DNA of 34,243 nt from assembly GCA_020437545.1 (NCBI GenBank), contig JAGQWH010000021.1, forward strand, positions 1 to 34,243. Direction: 5' to 3'. The stretch is from Ignavibacteriota bacterium (lineage in GTDB: Bacteria > Bacteroidota > Ignavibacteria > Tepidaquicellales > Tepidaquicellaceae). Within the stretch, counting starts at the first letter, position 1. Each line of letters opens with the position of its first letter. The notes under the pieces were generated by a model, which worked only from the letters and a program-made list of their open reading frames with translations, did not search any database and was not told the origin of the DNA. Both the position numbers and the translations under genes were made by a program. Of the stretch, positions 1-7,882 are shown piece by piece.

Positions 1-1
1 A

Positions 2-55
2 AATAATATTGAAGAAGCTGCTGATATGATTTTGACTGAATTAAGAAAAGCTTAA
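2..55 (+). CDS. 3' end of an unidentified protein-coding gene
   Basis: The frame beginning at base 2 reads NNIEEAADMILTELRKA and then stops with TAA at 53-55. It enters from the left edge, so only about 17 C-terminal residues are visible. They form an amphipathic helix, typical of the end of a cytoplasmic enzyme, but are too few to name a family. It is the only plus-strand gene in the left third and converges on the minus-strand lipoprotein gene; the hairpins at 81-103 and 281-314 lie between them. Confidence 0.5.
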   Translation, partial: NNIEEAADMILTELRKA

Positions 56-80
56 CTTCCAATTAACAACCTCCCCCTAA

Positions 81-103
81 CCCCCTCCTTTGCAAGGAGG
101 GGG
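81..103. repeat. GC-rich perfect hairpin in AT-rich spacer
   Basis: CCCCCTCCTT (81-90), a three-base TGC loop and AAGGAGGGGG (94-103) form a perfect 10-bp stem. It is preceded by CCTCCCCCTAA, so the left arm is partly duplicated. It sits 25 bases after the stop codon of the plus-strand gene. No T-run follows, so it is more likely a dispersed palindromic repeat or an RNA 3'-end stabiliser than a classical terminator. Confidence 0.6.
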
Positions 104-280
104 AATATAAACTAGAACTCAATCCATTATGATGAATTGAGTATAGATCTTTTTGTATCCTGCTGAAGATTAAAACTTCTCCTTTGATACAATTCAAAAA
201 ATCAATATTAAGAAATTTGAAATACTGATTTACTGTTAGGGTGTCCCTGTGCTGAAGTCAGGAAAAAAATACTACAAACT

Positions 281-314
281 AAAAGTGCAGCAAATTAAAT
301 TTTGCTGCACTTTT
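281..314. terminator. bidirectional intrinsic terminator
   Basis: AAAAGTGCAGCAAA (281-294) and TTTGCTGCACTTTT (301-314) form a perfect 14-bp stem around a six-base loop. The A-run on one side and T-run on the other let it act in both directions. It lies 27 bases beyond the stop codon of the lipoprotein gene on the minus strand and can also stop readthrough from the plus-strand gene ending at 55. Confidence 0.85.
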
Positions 315-341
315 ATATATAATACAATTTATTTATAAATA

Positions 342-1751
342 TCAGTTAACCTTTACTATCTCAGGCGCTTTCCATGTACCGTTCAGTATCGCTTCTTTTG
401 GCCAGTAACATCTCAGCACTACATAAGCAATACCGTCAGGAGCCGGAAGCCAGTTGGATTCCTTATCTTTACCGGGTGAATCTTTCTGAATGTAAATTGT
501 CAGCGAACTGTCTGCACCTAATTTCAATTGAGGCAGCATTGGAGAATTTATAATATATCGGTTTATAGGATTTTCTATCAGAAGCTGAGTCTTACCATCA
601 TACATTGTAAATGACCAGAAGGCGTTTACCGGAGGAAAATCACCTTTCTTAAAAGTTACTTCATATTTGTTAGTTGCCGTATTTAATGGTTGTCCGGTTG
701 CATCTTCTCTGAATGGATAATATTCAGCTTCCTGTTTGATAAGTCCGCCGATCCCCAGTTTTGCGCCGATAGCTCTGTACATGTAGTTATCACCTAAAAA
801 TTTCTCAGATCCGAAAAATTCACCTGATGATACCTTTTCTTTTAGAACTTCCTTTATTGTCGTCTCCATTGAATCCATAGCTTCTGTATAGCCGGCTGAA
901 ATCTCTGCGAATTCCTTTGAACCTTCATTAAATGGTTTTCCCGGAATAATTCCTATCTTATCAAATTCGGCTCTGAGTTTTGTTTCTGATGGTAGTACAG
1001 GACAAAACTGTAAAAGGAAACTCAAATAAGAAAGCATTCCTTCCCTTTCAGCTACTTTTGCATCAAATGCCGGCCATTCAATTGCCGGAGGTGCAGGAGG
1101 AGGAGGTGTTTTAAGATATGTACTCAAAGGTTCAGCTTTATACTGATCCTGTATCTTTATTACATTTTTAAGATCAGCCGGATTAAAAAGCTGTGTTCTG
1201 AAAGCTGCCAATGAGAATTGAGTATCACATTTCAGAACTTTATCTATTCCTTCCGGCTTCTCGCCTTTCCAGTCAGGACCTACTACCATATATTTCCCGG
1301 CTCCGTTTCCTGTAGCGCGGCTTCCCACTACATCATAGATGTATGTATACAGATCCAGAAACATTATTGAATAATATCTGTCCTTCTGAATTTCAGGAAC
1401 AGAAATAACTATCGGTTCAGCTCTTAGATCCATTGTAAGGAATGAATAAGGAGTATCAGAATTAGGAGTTACGATTGCCTTATCTTCCGGAGTAAATACT
1501 CTCGGAACATTTACGATTTTATTGAATGGTCCTTTGTATCCCGGATTCTTCTCATCTATATTGTATGCGTAAATTATTCCGTACATCTGTGCTACCGGAT
1601 ATGCATATATATATGCTTCCTTTGCAATTGTCTTTGTAGCATCCGCCTGAGTTGTTGTTTTATCATCTGTAACTTTTGTTGTATCCTCTTTTTTACCACA
1701 TGAAGATAATACAAATCCTGAAATCAGTATTACTAAAAATATTTTTTTCAT
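342..1751 (-). CDS. DUF1254/DUF1214 domain lipoprotein
   Basis: 469-residue exported lipoprotein. The N-terminus has a short hydrophobic segment ending in the lipobox VLSSC, so Cys18 is the likely lipidated residue, followed by a charged low-complexity linker (residues 19-40). The DUF1254 domain covers about residues 42-220 (EAYIYAYPVAQMYG, VNVPRVFTPED, TPNSDTPYSF, RYYSIMFLD). The DUF1214 domain covers about 345-465 (NAFWSFTMYD, NPINRYIINS). A proline-rich linker, TPPPPAPP, lies between them. The family (COG5361) has no settled biochemical role. It is the last gene of the sulfatase island, 84 bases after the formylglycine-generating enzyme gene, and is followed by a strong terminator. A surface or periplasmic role in handling the island's substrate is inference. 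Confidence 0.9.
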   Translation of the reverse strand: MKKIFLVILISGFVLSSCGKKEDTTKVTDDKTTTQADATKTIAKEAYIYAYPVAQMYGIIYAYNIDEKNPGYKGPFNKIVNVPRVFTPEDKAIVTPNSDTPYSFLTMDLRAEPIVISVPEIQKDRYYSIMFLDLYTYIYDVVGSRATGNGAGKYMVVGPDWKGEKPEGIDKVLKCDTQFSLAAFRTQLFNPADLKNVIKIQDQYKAEPLSTYLKTPPPPAPPAIEWPAFDAKVAEREGMLSYLSFLLQFCPVLPSETKLRAEFDKIGIIPGKPFNEGSKEFAEISAGYTEAMDSMETTIKEVLKEKVSSGEFFGSEKFLGDNYMYRAIGAKLGIGGLIKQEAEYYPFREDATGQPLNTATNKYEVTFKKGDFPPVNAFWSFTMYDGKTQLLIENPINRYIINSPMLPQLKLGADSSLTIYIQKDSPGKDKESNWLPAPDGIAYVVLRCYWPKEAILNGTWKAPEIVKVN

Positions 1752-1769
1752 AAATGGGTTAATTGGTTA

Positions 1770-1783
1770 TCCGCCGCGGCGGA
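1770..1783. repeat. 14-bp palindromic element, copy 1
   Basis: TCCGCCGCGGCGGA is a perfect palindrome. It is embedded between two GTTAATTGGTTA-like stretches (about 1758-1769 and 1786-1800), as if inserted into a short tandem repeat. Five more copies with the same TCCGCCG half lie at 2973, 10235, 14682, 23798 and 29027. Confidence 0.75.
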
Positions 1784-1835
1784 GTGTTAATTGGTTAATT
1801 GTGTTTAGAGATAATACATTTAAAAATAAATTCGT

Positions 1836-2801
1836 TTATGTATTGTTTCTCACAATACATCTGAATCCGATATGACTCATTCCTGTGTCTATCATTTGCG
1901 GCTGACGCGCTGCGGGTCTGTATCTTAGACAGTAATTCGGTGCGCAAAGATGCGAACCTCCTTTTACAACCTTTCTAGGGATCTTAATCTGCGGCTGACG
2001 GACATCAAAGCTTCCGCCGGGTGAATGAACTCTCGGATTTACAGCCGGTGTGCAGCAGGATTTAAATTCATCCGCGCTTTCATCCAGATTGGCCACATAC
2101 CAGTCATCCGTCCATTCCCAAACATTACCTGCCATATCAAAAAGCCCGTATCCGTTAGGCGCAAATGCTCCTACAGGAGACGTACCTTCATATTCATCCA
2201 CAAGTAAATTCTGATAAGGAAATTCTCCCTGCCATGTATTAGCCTGTGGTGCACTATATTGAACATCTGTATCTCCCCAGATAAAATTCTTTCCTTCAAG
2301 TCCTCCGCGCGCGGCAAATTCCCATTCGGCTTCTGAAGGGAGTTCCTTTCCGATCCATTTCGCATAAGCTTCCGCATCTTCAAATGCAATATGAACTACC
2401 GGGTACTTTTCTTTTCCGGATAAAGAACTCTCAGGTCCTTTGGGATGCTTCCAGCTTGTCCCGGGAACCCAAGCCCACCAGTTGTGATAATCATATAAAT
2501 TTACAGGTCCCTGTGATTTCTGAAATACCAGTGCTCCCGGAACAAGAAGTTCGGGATCAACTGTCGGATAGTCTTCAGGCAAAAGCGGTCTTTCCGCAAC
2601 TGTCACATATCCGGTTTCATTTACAAATTTTTCATACTGTTCATTTGTAACTAAATATTTATCCATCATAAATCCATCCACTGTCACTTCGTGAACGGGT
2701 TTTTCTTCAGGATAAAATTTATCGGATCCCATCATGAATTTTCCGCCGGGGATACTGATCATGTTTTCTAAATTTGGTTTCTTTTCTTTTACTTCGCTCA
2801 T
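1836..2801 (-). CDS. formylglycine-generating enzyme (sulfatase-modifying factor)
   Basis: 321 residues with the FGE-sulfatase fold across nearly the whole length: IPGGKFMMGSD (17-27), ELPSEAEWEFAARGG, GLFDMAGNVWEWTDDWY and GFRCIVR at the C-terminus. The oxygen- and copper-dependent FGEs carry two catalytic cysteines five residues apart (Cys336/Cys341 in human SUMF1). Here KGGSHLCAPNYCLRYR supplies Cys286 and Cys291, so the protein should be a true FGE that oxidises the Cys of CxAxR sulfatases, not an EgtB-like or kinase-linked relative. There is no signal peptide, which implies cytoplasmic action. Its likely clients are the two CTAGR sulfatases upstream in the same orientation (5533-7050 and 7883-9436). 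Confidence 0.94.
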   Translation of the reverse strand: MSEVKEKKPNLENMISIPGGKFMMGSDKFYPEEKPVHEVTVDGFMMDKYLVTNEQYEKFVNETGYVTVAERPLLPEDYPTVDPELLVPGALVFQKSQGPVNLYDYHNWWAWVPGTSWKHPKGPESSLSGKEKYPVVHIAFEDAEAYAKWIGKELPSEAEWEFAARGGLEGKNFIWGDTDVQYSAPQANTWQGEFPYQNLLVDEYEGTSPVGAFAPNGYGLFDMAGNVWEWTDDWYVANLDESADEFKSCCTPAVNPRVHSPGGSFDVRQPQIKIPRKVVKGGSHLCAPNYCLRYRPAARQPQMIDTGMSHIGFRCIVRNNT

Positions 2802-2832
2802 ATATTAATTATGGTTAATAAAAATTTATTCT

Positions 2833-2994
2833 ACCACAAAGGCACTAAGACACAAAGATTTTTAAAAAAGAGTAACCTCGCCGCAAGCGGCAGGGAATTT
2901 AACCCTAAGCAGTTAAAAATCCGGTTATCTGAATCTTTAACTTCCAGTTCTTCAAATTCTTTGTGCCTTTGTTCCGCCGATGCGGATTGGTGGT
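2833..2994. repeat. MITE-like element with inverted ends
   Basis: The left end reads ACCACAAAGGCAC (2833-2845) and runs on to CACAAAGATTT (2851-2861). The right end is its approximate inverse, AAATTCTTTGTGCCTTTGT (2954-2972), then GTGGT at 2990-2994. The 14-bp palindrome TCCGCCGATGCGGA (2973-2986) splits the right arm, and a second palindrome GCCGC-AA-GCGGC lies at 2880-2891. No reading frame here resembles a protein, so it is probably a non-coding mobile or dispersed repeat. It separates the HAD gene from the FGE gene. Confidence 0.55.
2973..2986 (+). repeat. 14-bp palindromic element, copy 2
   Basis: TCCGCCGATGCGGA, with conserved left half TCCGCCG and variable centre, followed by TTGG. 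It interrupts the right inverted end of the element at 2833-2994. Confidence 0.65.
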
Positions 2995-3023
2995 GTTATT
3001 TAAATTTATTTCTTAAAATTTCT

Positions 3024-4025
3024 TTACTCAAACTCAAATATCTTCTTCCAGTCATTCTTCATGCTTACAACATTCCAGTCATACTTAGCACATGCGTTAA
3101 GCGATTCATTTCCTTTTTCAGAATATTCAAATTCTCTAATTGCATCGTCATGGTTAACGATCAGCTGAATACTCGGGAGTGTATTACTCTGACAGTATTC
3201 ACACATTTCGATATCGCCTCCTGATCTGACATTACCTGCAGAAAAAATTGGTTTTCTTCCTATAAAATAATCTATGCCGACAGGTTTCCCGGCTTTATCA
3301 TTGACCAGTATAAGGTCAGGGAGTTTCATAATCTCAGCGCTACCATCAGTTATTTCAAATTTTGATTTTCCAAAACTCCCGATGACATTCTGAGTTGGTA
3401 TTCCATAGACTTCATTGGATATGACTCTCATGAAATCCAGTCCGCCGCCCGAACAAATAAATACTTCAAATTCATTTGCCCGGAGATAATTAATCAGTTC
3501 TAGCATCGGAACGTAATACACTTTAGTAAAAGGTACTTTATATTTCGGATGTTCCGCTGTATTAAAAAAATCACTTACCTGTTTTTGAAAATCCTCAAGT
3601 GTTATTCCTGCATTTGTTGCATATAATACTTTCATAAGTTCTTTCCCGCCGGTTTCTATATCATGATCAATATATTCTTTATCACCGTCTAAGAGTGCAT
3701 TAAAAATTTTTTCATCTTTCCATTCGGGATGAGTTGGAAGCATTTCTTTCACCTTCATAAACGTATAAGCTACCTGAATAGTAGGCACTTCACACCAGAG
3801 GGTTCCGTCATTATCAAAAGTGGCTATACGGTCATAGGGCTTTACATATAATGAACTGTTTTCATCAGTAACAGATTTTACAAAGTCTATTATGTTTGAT
3901 TTGGTTTTTGTTTCATTCCAGGATGGAAGCGGATCACTGCCGTTCTGAGAAAAAGTTATCCCGAAAGGAATTATAAATAATAATAAAAGAAGTAATGCTT
4001 TTATTCTGTTGTAAGATTTAATCAT
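3024..4025 (-). CDS. exported HAD-family hydrolase/phosphatase
   Basis: 333 residues from ATG at 4025. A longer frame starts at a TTG at 4109, but the ATG places a clean signal peptide (KALLLLLLFIIPFGITFS, residues 9-26) at the N-terminus. HAD motif I is TFDNDGTLWCE, with nucleophile Asp71 and acid Asp73; motif II is FICSGGGLDF; motif III/IV is GNVRSGGDIEM. The domain is of the phosphoserine-phosphatase-like HAD type (PF12710-like), exported to the periplasm, so a phosphate-ester hydrolase on an external substrate is likely. Substrate unknown. It sits between the methyltransferase and FGE genes in the sulfatase island. Membership of one transcript with them is uncertain because the MITE-like repeat separates it from FGE. 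Confidence 0.88.
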   Translation of the reverse strand: MIKSYNRIKALLLLLLFIIPFGITFSQNGSDPLPSWNETKTKSNIIDFVKSVTDENSSLYVKPYDRIATFDNDGTLWCEVPTIQVAYTFMKVKEMLPTHPEWKDEKIFNALLDGDKEYIDHDIETGGKELMKVLYATNAGITLEDFQKQVSDFFNTAEHPKYKVPFTKVYYVPMLELINYLRANEFEVFICSGGGLDFMRVISNEVYGIPTQNVIGSFGKSKFEITDGSAEIMKLPDLILVNDKAGKPVGIDYFIGRKPIFSAGNVRSGGDIEMCEYCQSNTLPSIQLIVNHDDAIREFEYSEKGNESLNACAKYDWNVVSMKNDWKKIFEFE

Positions 4026-4115
4026 GATCTTGGAATTTAATTTAAAGGAAATATTTAATGTGTAAATTAATAAAAGCTGATAGAAATTATTAGTCTTAAA
4101 ATAAATCAATTGTCA

Positions 4116-5414
4116 TTAATTGTTTCCGGCTTCTGATGTATTGAATACCACCTGATCATACCACCAGAGCTGCTCAAAAAACTTAGCTGCCGGATCCGTA
4201 ATGGATTCATTGTTCATATTATCATTTATACCATCCGTTATTTCACCAATACTTTTTATTCCGTCTATAGAGTCAAACAATTTCTTTTCAGACTTCCCGA
4301 TCGGCAGGATCAGATCCCTGTATGCATGTGTTCTGTTAATGAGTACCGCAGCCGCATCTATATCTTTTGGCAATCTGTCAGTAATGCAAATTGTTTCCGG
4401 TACCCGTATGGGTATATATTTTAGCCACTCATTTTTAATGTTAATATTATCATTTTTAAAACTGACCTGCTGAGTTCCGGAAGGATCATCATTTCTGTAT
4501 GCGATGATACTGTGCCGGACCATTGTTCCTCTGAAAAGTTCAGCTGCTGAAAATTGTTCTTCCTGTGTTAGTTTGCTGATATCATTTTTCACTGGCAACT
4601 GAGACATTACCCCGCAATGATAACTGTAAGGTGCCTGACGTACCCATCTTACGAATTTCATTCCTGCATTTTTTACAAGCTCAAAAAGCTGAGTGACGGT
4701 ATAAGCCCGGTCTTGGGGATTCAACAAAGAATCAGCTATAGATCCGTCATGAAGAAAATCAGGAGCATCACGGATAAGTTTTTCCAGCGGATGTCCGGGA
4801 GGCAGGGATCTGAGAATTTCAGTAAGATCATGAATTCCTTTTTCATTTGCACTAATGCCTGCAAGCCTGCAAAACTCCTGCATCATGTAAATACCCGCTC
4901 TGCCGTAAGGCGCGTAAACCATTAACTGCATTGCTCCTCCGGGCTTGAGCACCTCACGCAATGCGCTGAGTCCGGCATCAGGATCCTTAAGATGATGAAG
5001 CACTCCTGTGCATATTATCTTATCAAATTTGAGTCCGAGTTCATTTACTTTTTCAATTTCCAGTCTGTGAACTTCAAGGTTATTCAGTTCATATTTCTTT
5101 TTGAGTTTTAAAGTACAGTTGACACTGGTTTCGCTGAAATCAATACCTGTAACTTTGGATCCGGGCAGCCGCATTGCGTGTTTGGCAGCCTGAGATGTAC
5201 CGCATCCGGCAATAAGAACCGAGCTGTCTTCGGTAAAAGGAATATGAGGCTTATAAAGAAAATGATCGGCAAGTTTCCTTTGTCTGTCATCCGGTCTTTG
5301 TCTGTATTTGTCAAGATTATCAAGCGGTCCCGGATAAGGATAGCGTTCATAAAAATCCCTTACTTCTTTTGAAGAGCTGAGATTTCCGGGATTTGATTTT
5401 ATGAAATGTTCCAT
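4116..5414 (-). CDS. class I SAM-dependent methyltransferase with C-terminal extension
   Basis: 432 residues. The start FYERYPYPGP (about 21-30) is typical of a bacterial methyltransferase family with the FYExYPYP signature. SAM-binding motif I is VLIAGCGTSQAAKHA (about 65-79), the acidic end of beta 2 is KVTGIDFS, and motif IV/V is FDKIICTGVLHHLKDPDAGL followed by EVLKPGGAMQLMVYAPYGR. After about residue 310 there is a non-catalytic C-terminal part with LFDSIDGIKSIGEITD and AAKFFEQLWWYDQVVF, reminiscent of a PqqD-like winged helix; this resemblance is judged by eye. Substrate unknown. No signal peptide. It lies 120 bases downstream of the first sulfatase, beyond a terminator, so it probably has its own promoter (see 5435-5442). 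Confidence 0.88.
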   Translation of the reverse strand: MEHFIKSNPGNLSSSKEVRDFYERYPYPGPLDNLDKYRQRPDDRQRKLADHFLYKPHIPFTEDSSVLIAGCGTSQAAKHAMRLPGSKVTGIDFSETSVNCTLKLKKKYELNNLEVHRLEIEKVNELGLKFDKIICTGVLHHLKDPDAGLSALREVLKPGGAMQLMVYAPYGRAGIYMMQEFCRLAGISANEKGIHDLTEILRSLPPGHPLEKLIRDAPDFLHDGSIADSLLNPQDRAYTVTQLFELVKNAGMKFVRWVRQAPYSYHCGVMSQLPVKNDISKLTQEEQFSAAELFRGTMVRHSIIAYRNDDPSGTQQVSFKNDNINIKNEWLKYIPIRVPETICITDRLPKDIDAAAVLINRTHAYRDLILPIGKSEKKLFDSIDGIKSIGEITDGINDNMNNESITDPAAKFFEQLWWYDQVVFNTSEAGNN

Positions 5415-5434
5415 ATTGTAAAATAATATATTTA

Positions 5435-5442
5435 CAAAACTA
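5435..5442 (-). promoter_or_regulatory. possible -7 promoter element of the methyltransferase gene
   Basis: On the minus strand this reads TAGTTTTG, matching the Bacteroidota-type -7 consensus TAnnTTTG, 20 bases before the ATG. No TTTG is found at the usual -33 spacing, so the call is weak. It lies between the terminator at 5467-5495 and the gene, where a promoter is needed. Confidence 0.35.
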
Positions 5443-5466
5443 AGTTAAAAAGATCTTTAAAAATTA

Positions 5467-5495
5467 AACCCCGGCAGATTGATTATTTGCCGGGG
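5467..5495 (-). terminator. intrinsic terminator after the first sulfatase
   Basis: CCCCGGCA (5469-5476) and TGCCGGGG (5488-5495) form a perfect 8-bp GC-rich stem with an 11-base loop. On the minus strand it is followed by TTTAATTTTTAAA, a usable U-rich tail. It lies 38 bases downstream of the sulfatase stop codon. Confidence 0.8.
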
Positions 5496-5532
5496 TATAC
5501 TGATAAATCAATATAAGAAGAGCAATTTATTA

Positions 5533-7050
5533 TTAACCACCATTCTTTGCGCTTACCTGAGCCATCACTGCATCAAGATTAAACGAAGCAGGTTTCTGAC
5601 GCGGAGGAAATTTTACAAAGTTTGCTATTTGTTCAGCAACAATATCCTGCATTCCATACATAATGAATGCATGACTCATTGTCCAGTCAAGCCATGTATT
5701 TGAATTGTATTCGGCTCTTTCAAACGGATCACGGCGCAGATTGAACATATAAGGTAAACGCAGCTTCACCAACGGTTCGCTCCATACTCTCATTTGATTC
5801 TCTCTCTGAATAGCCAGATGACATTTCCAGTCGCCGAATCTGATCGCCATAACATCTCCGTCATCACTCATATAGAAAAAGTTTTTTCTCGGACTTTCCT
5901 TTGTTTCTCCTGTAAGAAGCGGAAGCAAGTTTAATCCATCTATATGAACTTTATAAGTCATATCACCGATCTTATATCCTGTAAGTAGTTTCTGACTTAC
6001 ATCAGGATCTCCTGCAGCAGCAAGCAATGTAGGTAACATATCCTGATGACTGCCGATCTCGTTACTAACAGTTCCTGCCTTGATCTTGCCGGGCCACCTC
6101 ATTACGCAAGGTACACGCCATGCGCCTTCCCAGTTTGTATCTTTCTGACTTCTAAATGGTGTATTTGCACCATCAGGCCAAGTATCGTTTTCCGGACCAT
6201 TATCAGTTGAATACATTACTATAGTGTTGTCAGCAATTCCCAGTTCATCAAGTTTGTCCAGCACCATCCCGATCTGTTCGTCATGTGTGAACATTCTGTC
6301 ACTGTAGTCATCCTGACCTGTCTTGCCTCTGTTCTTGTCAGCAAGATGAGTTCTGAAATGCATTGCAGTAGAGTTATACCATAAGAAAAAAGGCTGATCA
6401 GCTTTAGCCTGTTTTTCCATCCAGTCTATTGCCTTAGCAGTGATCTCTTCGTCTATGGTTTCCATTCTTTTAATAGTAAGAGGACCGGTATCTTCAACAG
6501 TTTGTTTTCCGACTTTTCCAAAGCGTGGATCAACAGTAGGATCATCTACATCAGTTGCAACACAATGCATAACACCTCTTGGTCCATACTTCTCTTTGAA
6601 TGCAGGATCTTTCGGGTAATCCGGAAGTTCCGGTTCTTCTTCAGCATTCAGGTGATAAAGATTGCCGAAAAATTCATCGAATCCGTGAACTGTCGGAAGA
6701 AATTCATTCCTGTCTCCGAGATGATTTTTTCCGAACTGTCCTGTTGCATATCCAAGCGGTTTAAGAAGTTCAGCTATTGTCGGATCATCAGCTGATAGTC
6801 CTACAGTAGCTCCGGGCATTCCGACTTTAGTTAATCCCGGTCTTACAGGATTCTGTCCTGTTATGAAAGCGCACCTTCCTGCTGTACAGCTTTGCTGTCC
6901 GTACCAGTCTGTAAAGGTTATTCCTTCCTGTCCAATCCTGTCTATGTTAGGTGTTGGATATCCCATCATGCCTTTGCTGTAATGACTGACATTCCAATAT
7001 CCAATATCATCACCCCACAGAATCAGGATGTTTGGTTTTTTTGTTGCCAT
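5533..7050 (-). CDS. type I (formylglycine) sulfatase
   Basis: 505-residue alkaline-phosphatase-superfamily sulfatase. N-terminal metal ligands Asp14-Asp15 lie in ILWGDDIG. The signature SCTAGR places the Cys converted to formylglycine at residue 55 (CxAxR form), GKNHLGD gives Lys108 and His110, and STDNGPENDTWPDG gives the second Asp-Asn metal pair. There is no signal peptide: the catalytic domain starts at residue 6 (KPNILILW), so the enzyme should be cytoplasmic, like the FGE encoded at 1836-2801. The C-terminal third (from about 380) has the usual four-stranded sulfatase subdomain. The family hydrolyses aryl or alkyl sulfate esters; the substrate cannot be read from sequence. A terminator follows at 5467. 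Confidence 0.95.
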   Translation of the reverse strand: MATKKPNILILWGDDIGYWNVSHYSKGMMGYPTPNIDRIGQEGITFTDWYGQQSCTAGRCAFITGQNPVRPGLTKVGMPGATVGLSADDPTIAELLKPLGYATGQFGKNHLGDRNEFLPTVHGFDEFFGNLYHLNAEEEPELPDYPKDPAFKEKYGPRGVMHCVATDVDDPTVDPRFGKVGKQTVEDTGPLTIKRMETIDEEITAKAIDWMEKQAKADQPFFLWYNSTAMHFRTHLADKNRGKTGQDDYSDRMFTHDEQIGMVLDKLDELGIADNTIVMYSTDNGPENDTWPDGANTPFRSQKDTNWEGAWRVPCVMRWPGKIKAGTVSNEIGSHQDMLPTLLAAAGDPDVSQKLLTGYKIGDMTYKVHIDGLNLLPLLTGETKESPRKNFFYMSDDGDVMAIRFGDWKCHLAIQRENQMRVWSEPLVKLRLPYMFNLRRDPFERAEYNSNTWLDWTMSHAFIMYGMQDIVAEQIANFVKFPPRQKPASFNLDAVMAQVSAKNGG

Positions 7051-7076
7051 TTTTTATTGTTTTGTTTTTGGTATTT

Positions 7077-7104
7077 CCCGGTTTAAATTAATTTTAAAGC
7101 CGGG
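7077..7104 (-). terminator. hairpin between the membrane-protein gene and sulfatase 1
   Basis: CCCGG-TTTAAA (7077-7087) pairs with TTTAAA-G-CCGGG (7093-7104) with one bulged base. It lies 55 bases downstream of the 135-residue membrane protein gene and 27 bases upstream of the sulfatase start. The T-run after it on the minus strand is poor, so it may be a weak terminator or a regulatory hairpin in the sulfatase leader. Confidence 0.4.
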
Positions 7105-7158
7105 TTGAATTATATGATGTATGATCTTTGGAACTTTAAATAAAATTCAATTTCGGAA

Positions 7159-7566
7159 TTAATCTGAATTACTTTTTTTCTTAATGAACAACTCGACTAT
7201 TCTCTCAACAGGACCTCGCATTATCACATAAGGAACTATCGCCAGATAGAACGAAACTCTTAAAACAACAAGAGGATGGACTGTCTTAAATTCAATAATT
7301 TCAAAAATTATTTCCATTACAGTTGCTAAAATAAAGACCTTCCCTATATCTTTCCAGATCTCCTTCAGAATATCTTTTCTGCTTCTTTTGGTATTTCCGA
7401 ATATAAGAGCCTGGATTAATGGCTTCCTTCCGGCTTTTGCATCTCTGACACCTGCTACTATTGCATATATCAAAGACATGACCGGTTGTAAAATCAATCT
7501 GAAAGCCATGGGTCCGTCATGGCGAATACCAACTGCGTTCAGAAAGTTGCTTATAAAATCTTCCAT
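7159..7566 (-). CDS. conserved small membrane protein of unknown function
   Basis: 135 residues. The N-terminal part contains FRLILQPVMSLIYAIVAGVRDAKAGRKP (about 23-50), a hydrophobic segment ending in a conserved-looking DAKAGRKP cytoplasmic motif. Two more hydrophobic stretches lie at about 78-96 (IGKVFILATVMEIIFEIIEF) and 99-118 (HPLVVLRVSFYLAIVPYVIM), and the tail is basic. I know similar LQP...RDA..GR.P proteins as conserved hypotheticals but not a function. Its place between two sulfatase genes on the same strand suggests an accessory role in the sulfatase island, perhaps substrate passage or membrane anchoring; that is inference only. Confidence 0.75.
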   Translation of the reverse strand: MEDFISNFLNAVGIRHDGPMAFRLILQPVMSLIYAIVAGVRDAKAGRKPLIQALIFGNTKRSRKDILKEIWKDIGKVFILATVMEIIFEIIEFKTVHPLVVLRVSFYLAIVPYVIMRGPVERIVELFIKKKSNSD

Positions 7567-7747
7567 GTTTTAGGTTCGTTAAGTAAACTGATTTATCAGA
7601 TTTAAAAAAATATTTTTAAATTATGTAATATACAAGATCTAATATCATTGTAAGATTTTCAATTGTAAGATTCTGTCATTTTCTCTGATATTAAATGCAA
7701 TGAGGTAAACAGCGTTAAATTAAAAACTTCAATTGCCACTTTCTATT

Positions 7748-7788
7748 AAAAAAATGTGACACTTATATATATTGTTTAAAGTGCCACA
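7748..7788 (-). terminator. intrinsic terminator after the second sulfatase
   Basis: On the minus strand TGTGGCACTT (7788-7779) pairs over ten positions with AAGTGTCACA (7764-7755), with one G-U wobble, and is followed directly by TTTTTTT (7754-7748). It lies 95 bases past the sulfatase stop codon, beyond the short tandem repeats. The wobble makes the hairpin better on the minus strand, fitting the gene direction. Confidence 0.82.
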
Positions 7789-7811
7789 CTAATTTTCTAA
7801 CTCAAAAAAAC

Positions 7812-7880
7812 AAACTATTAAATATTAACTATTAACTATTAACTAAAATCTGCTAACTGCTAACTGTTAACTGCTAACTG
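7812..7880. repeat. heptamer tandem repeats (ATTAACT, then GCTAACT)
   Basis: Three copies of ATTAACT (7824-7844) are followed after seven bases by GCTAACT, GCTAACT, GTTAACT and GCTAACT (7852-7879). This is the three-prime trailer of the second sulfatase gene. Together with the terminator at 7748 it fills the gene-free stretch 7567-7882. The rest of that stretch is AT-rich with a duplicated TTGTAAGATT around 7650-7671 and no other recognisable signal. Confidence 0.8.
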
Positions 7881-7882
7881 AA

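Noticed and set aside
1807-1844. AATACAT...ATGTATT inverted repeat at the FGE stop codon as a terminator
   Set aside because: The stem is AT-only and 7 bp, with an 18-base loop and no U-run after it on the minus strand.
2384-3224. Plus-strand open frames across the FGE gene end and the repeat at 2833-2994
   Set aside because: One is antisense to FGE, the other runs through a non-coding inverted repeat into the HAD gene; neither looks like a protein.
4026-4109. N-terminal extension of the HAD protein to a TTG at 4109
   Set aside because: It would place a non-conserved 28 residues before an intact signal peptide. The ATG at 4025 gives a normal export signal.
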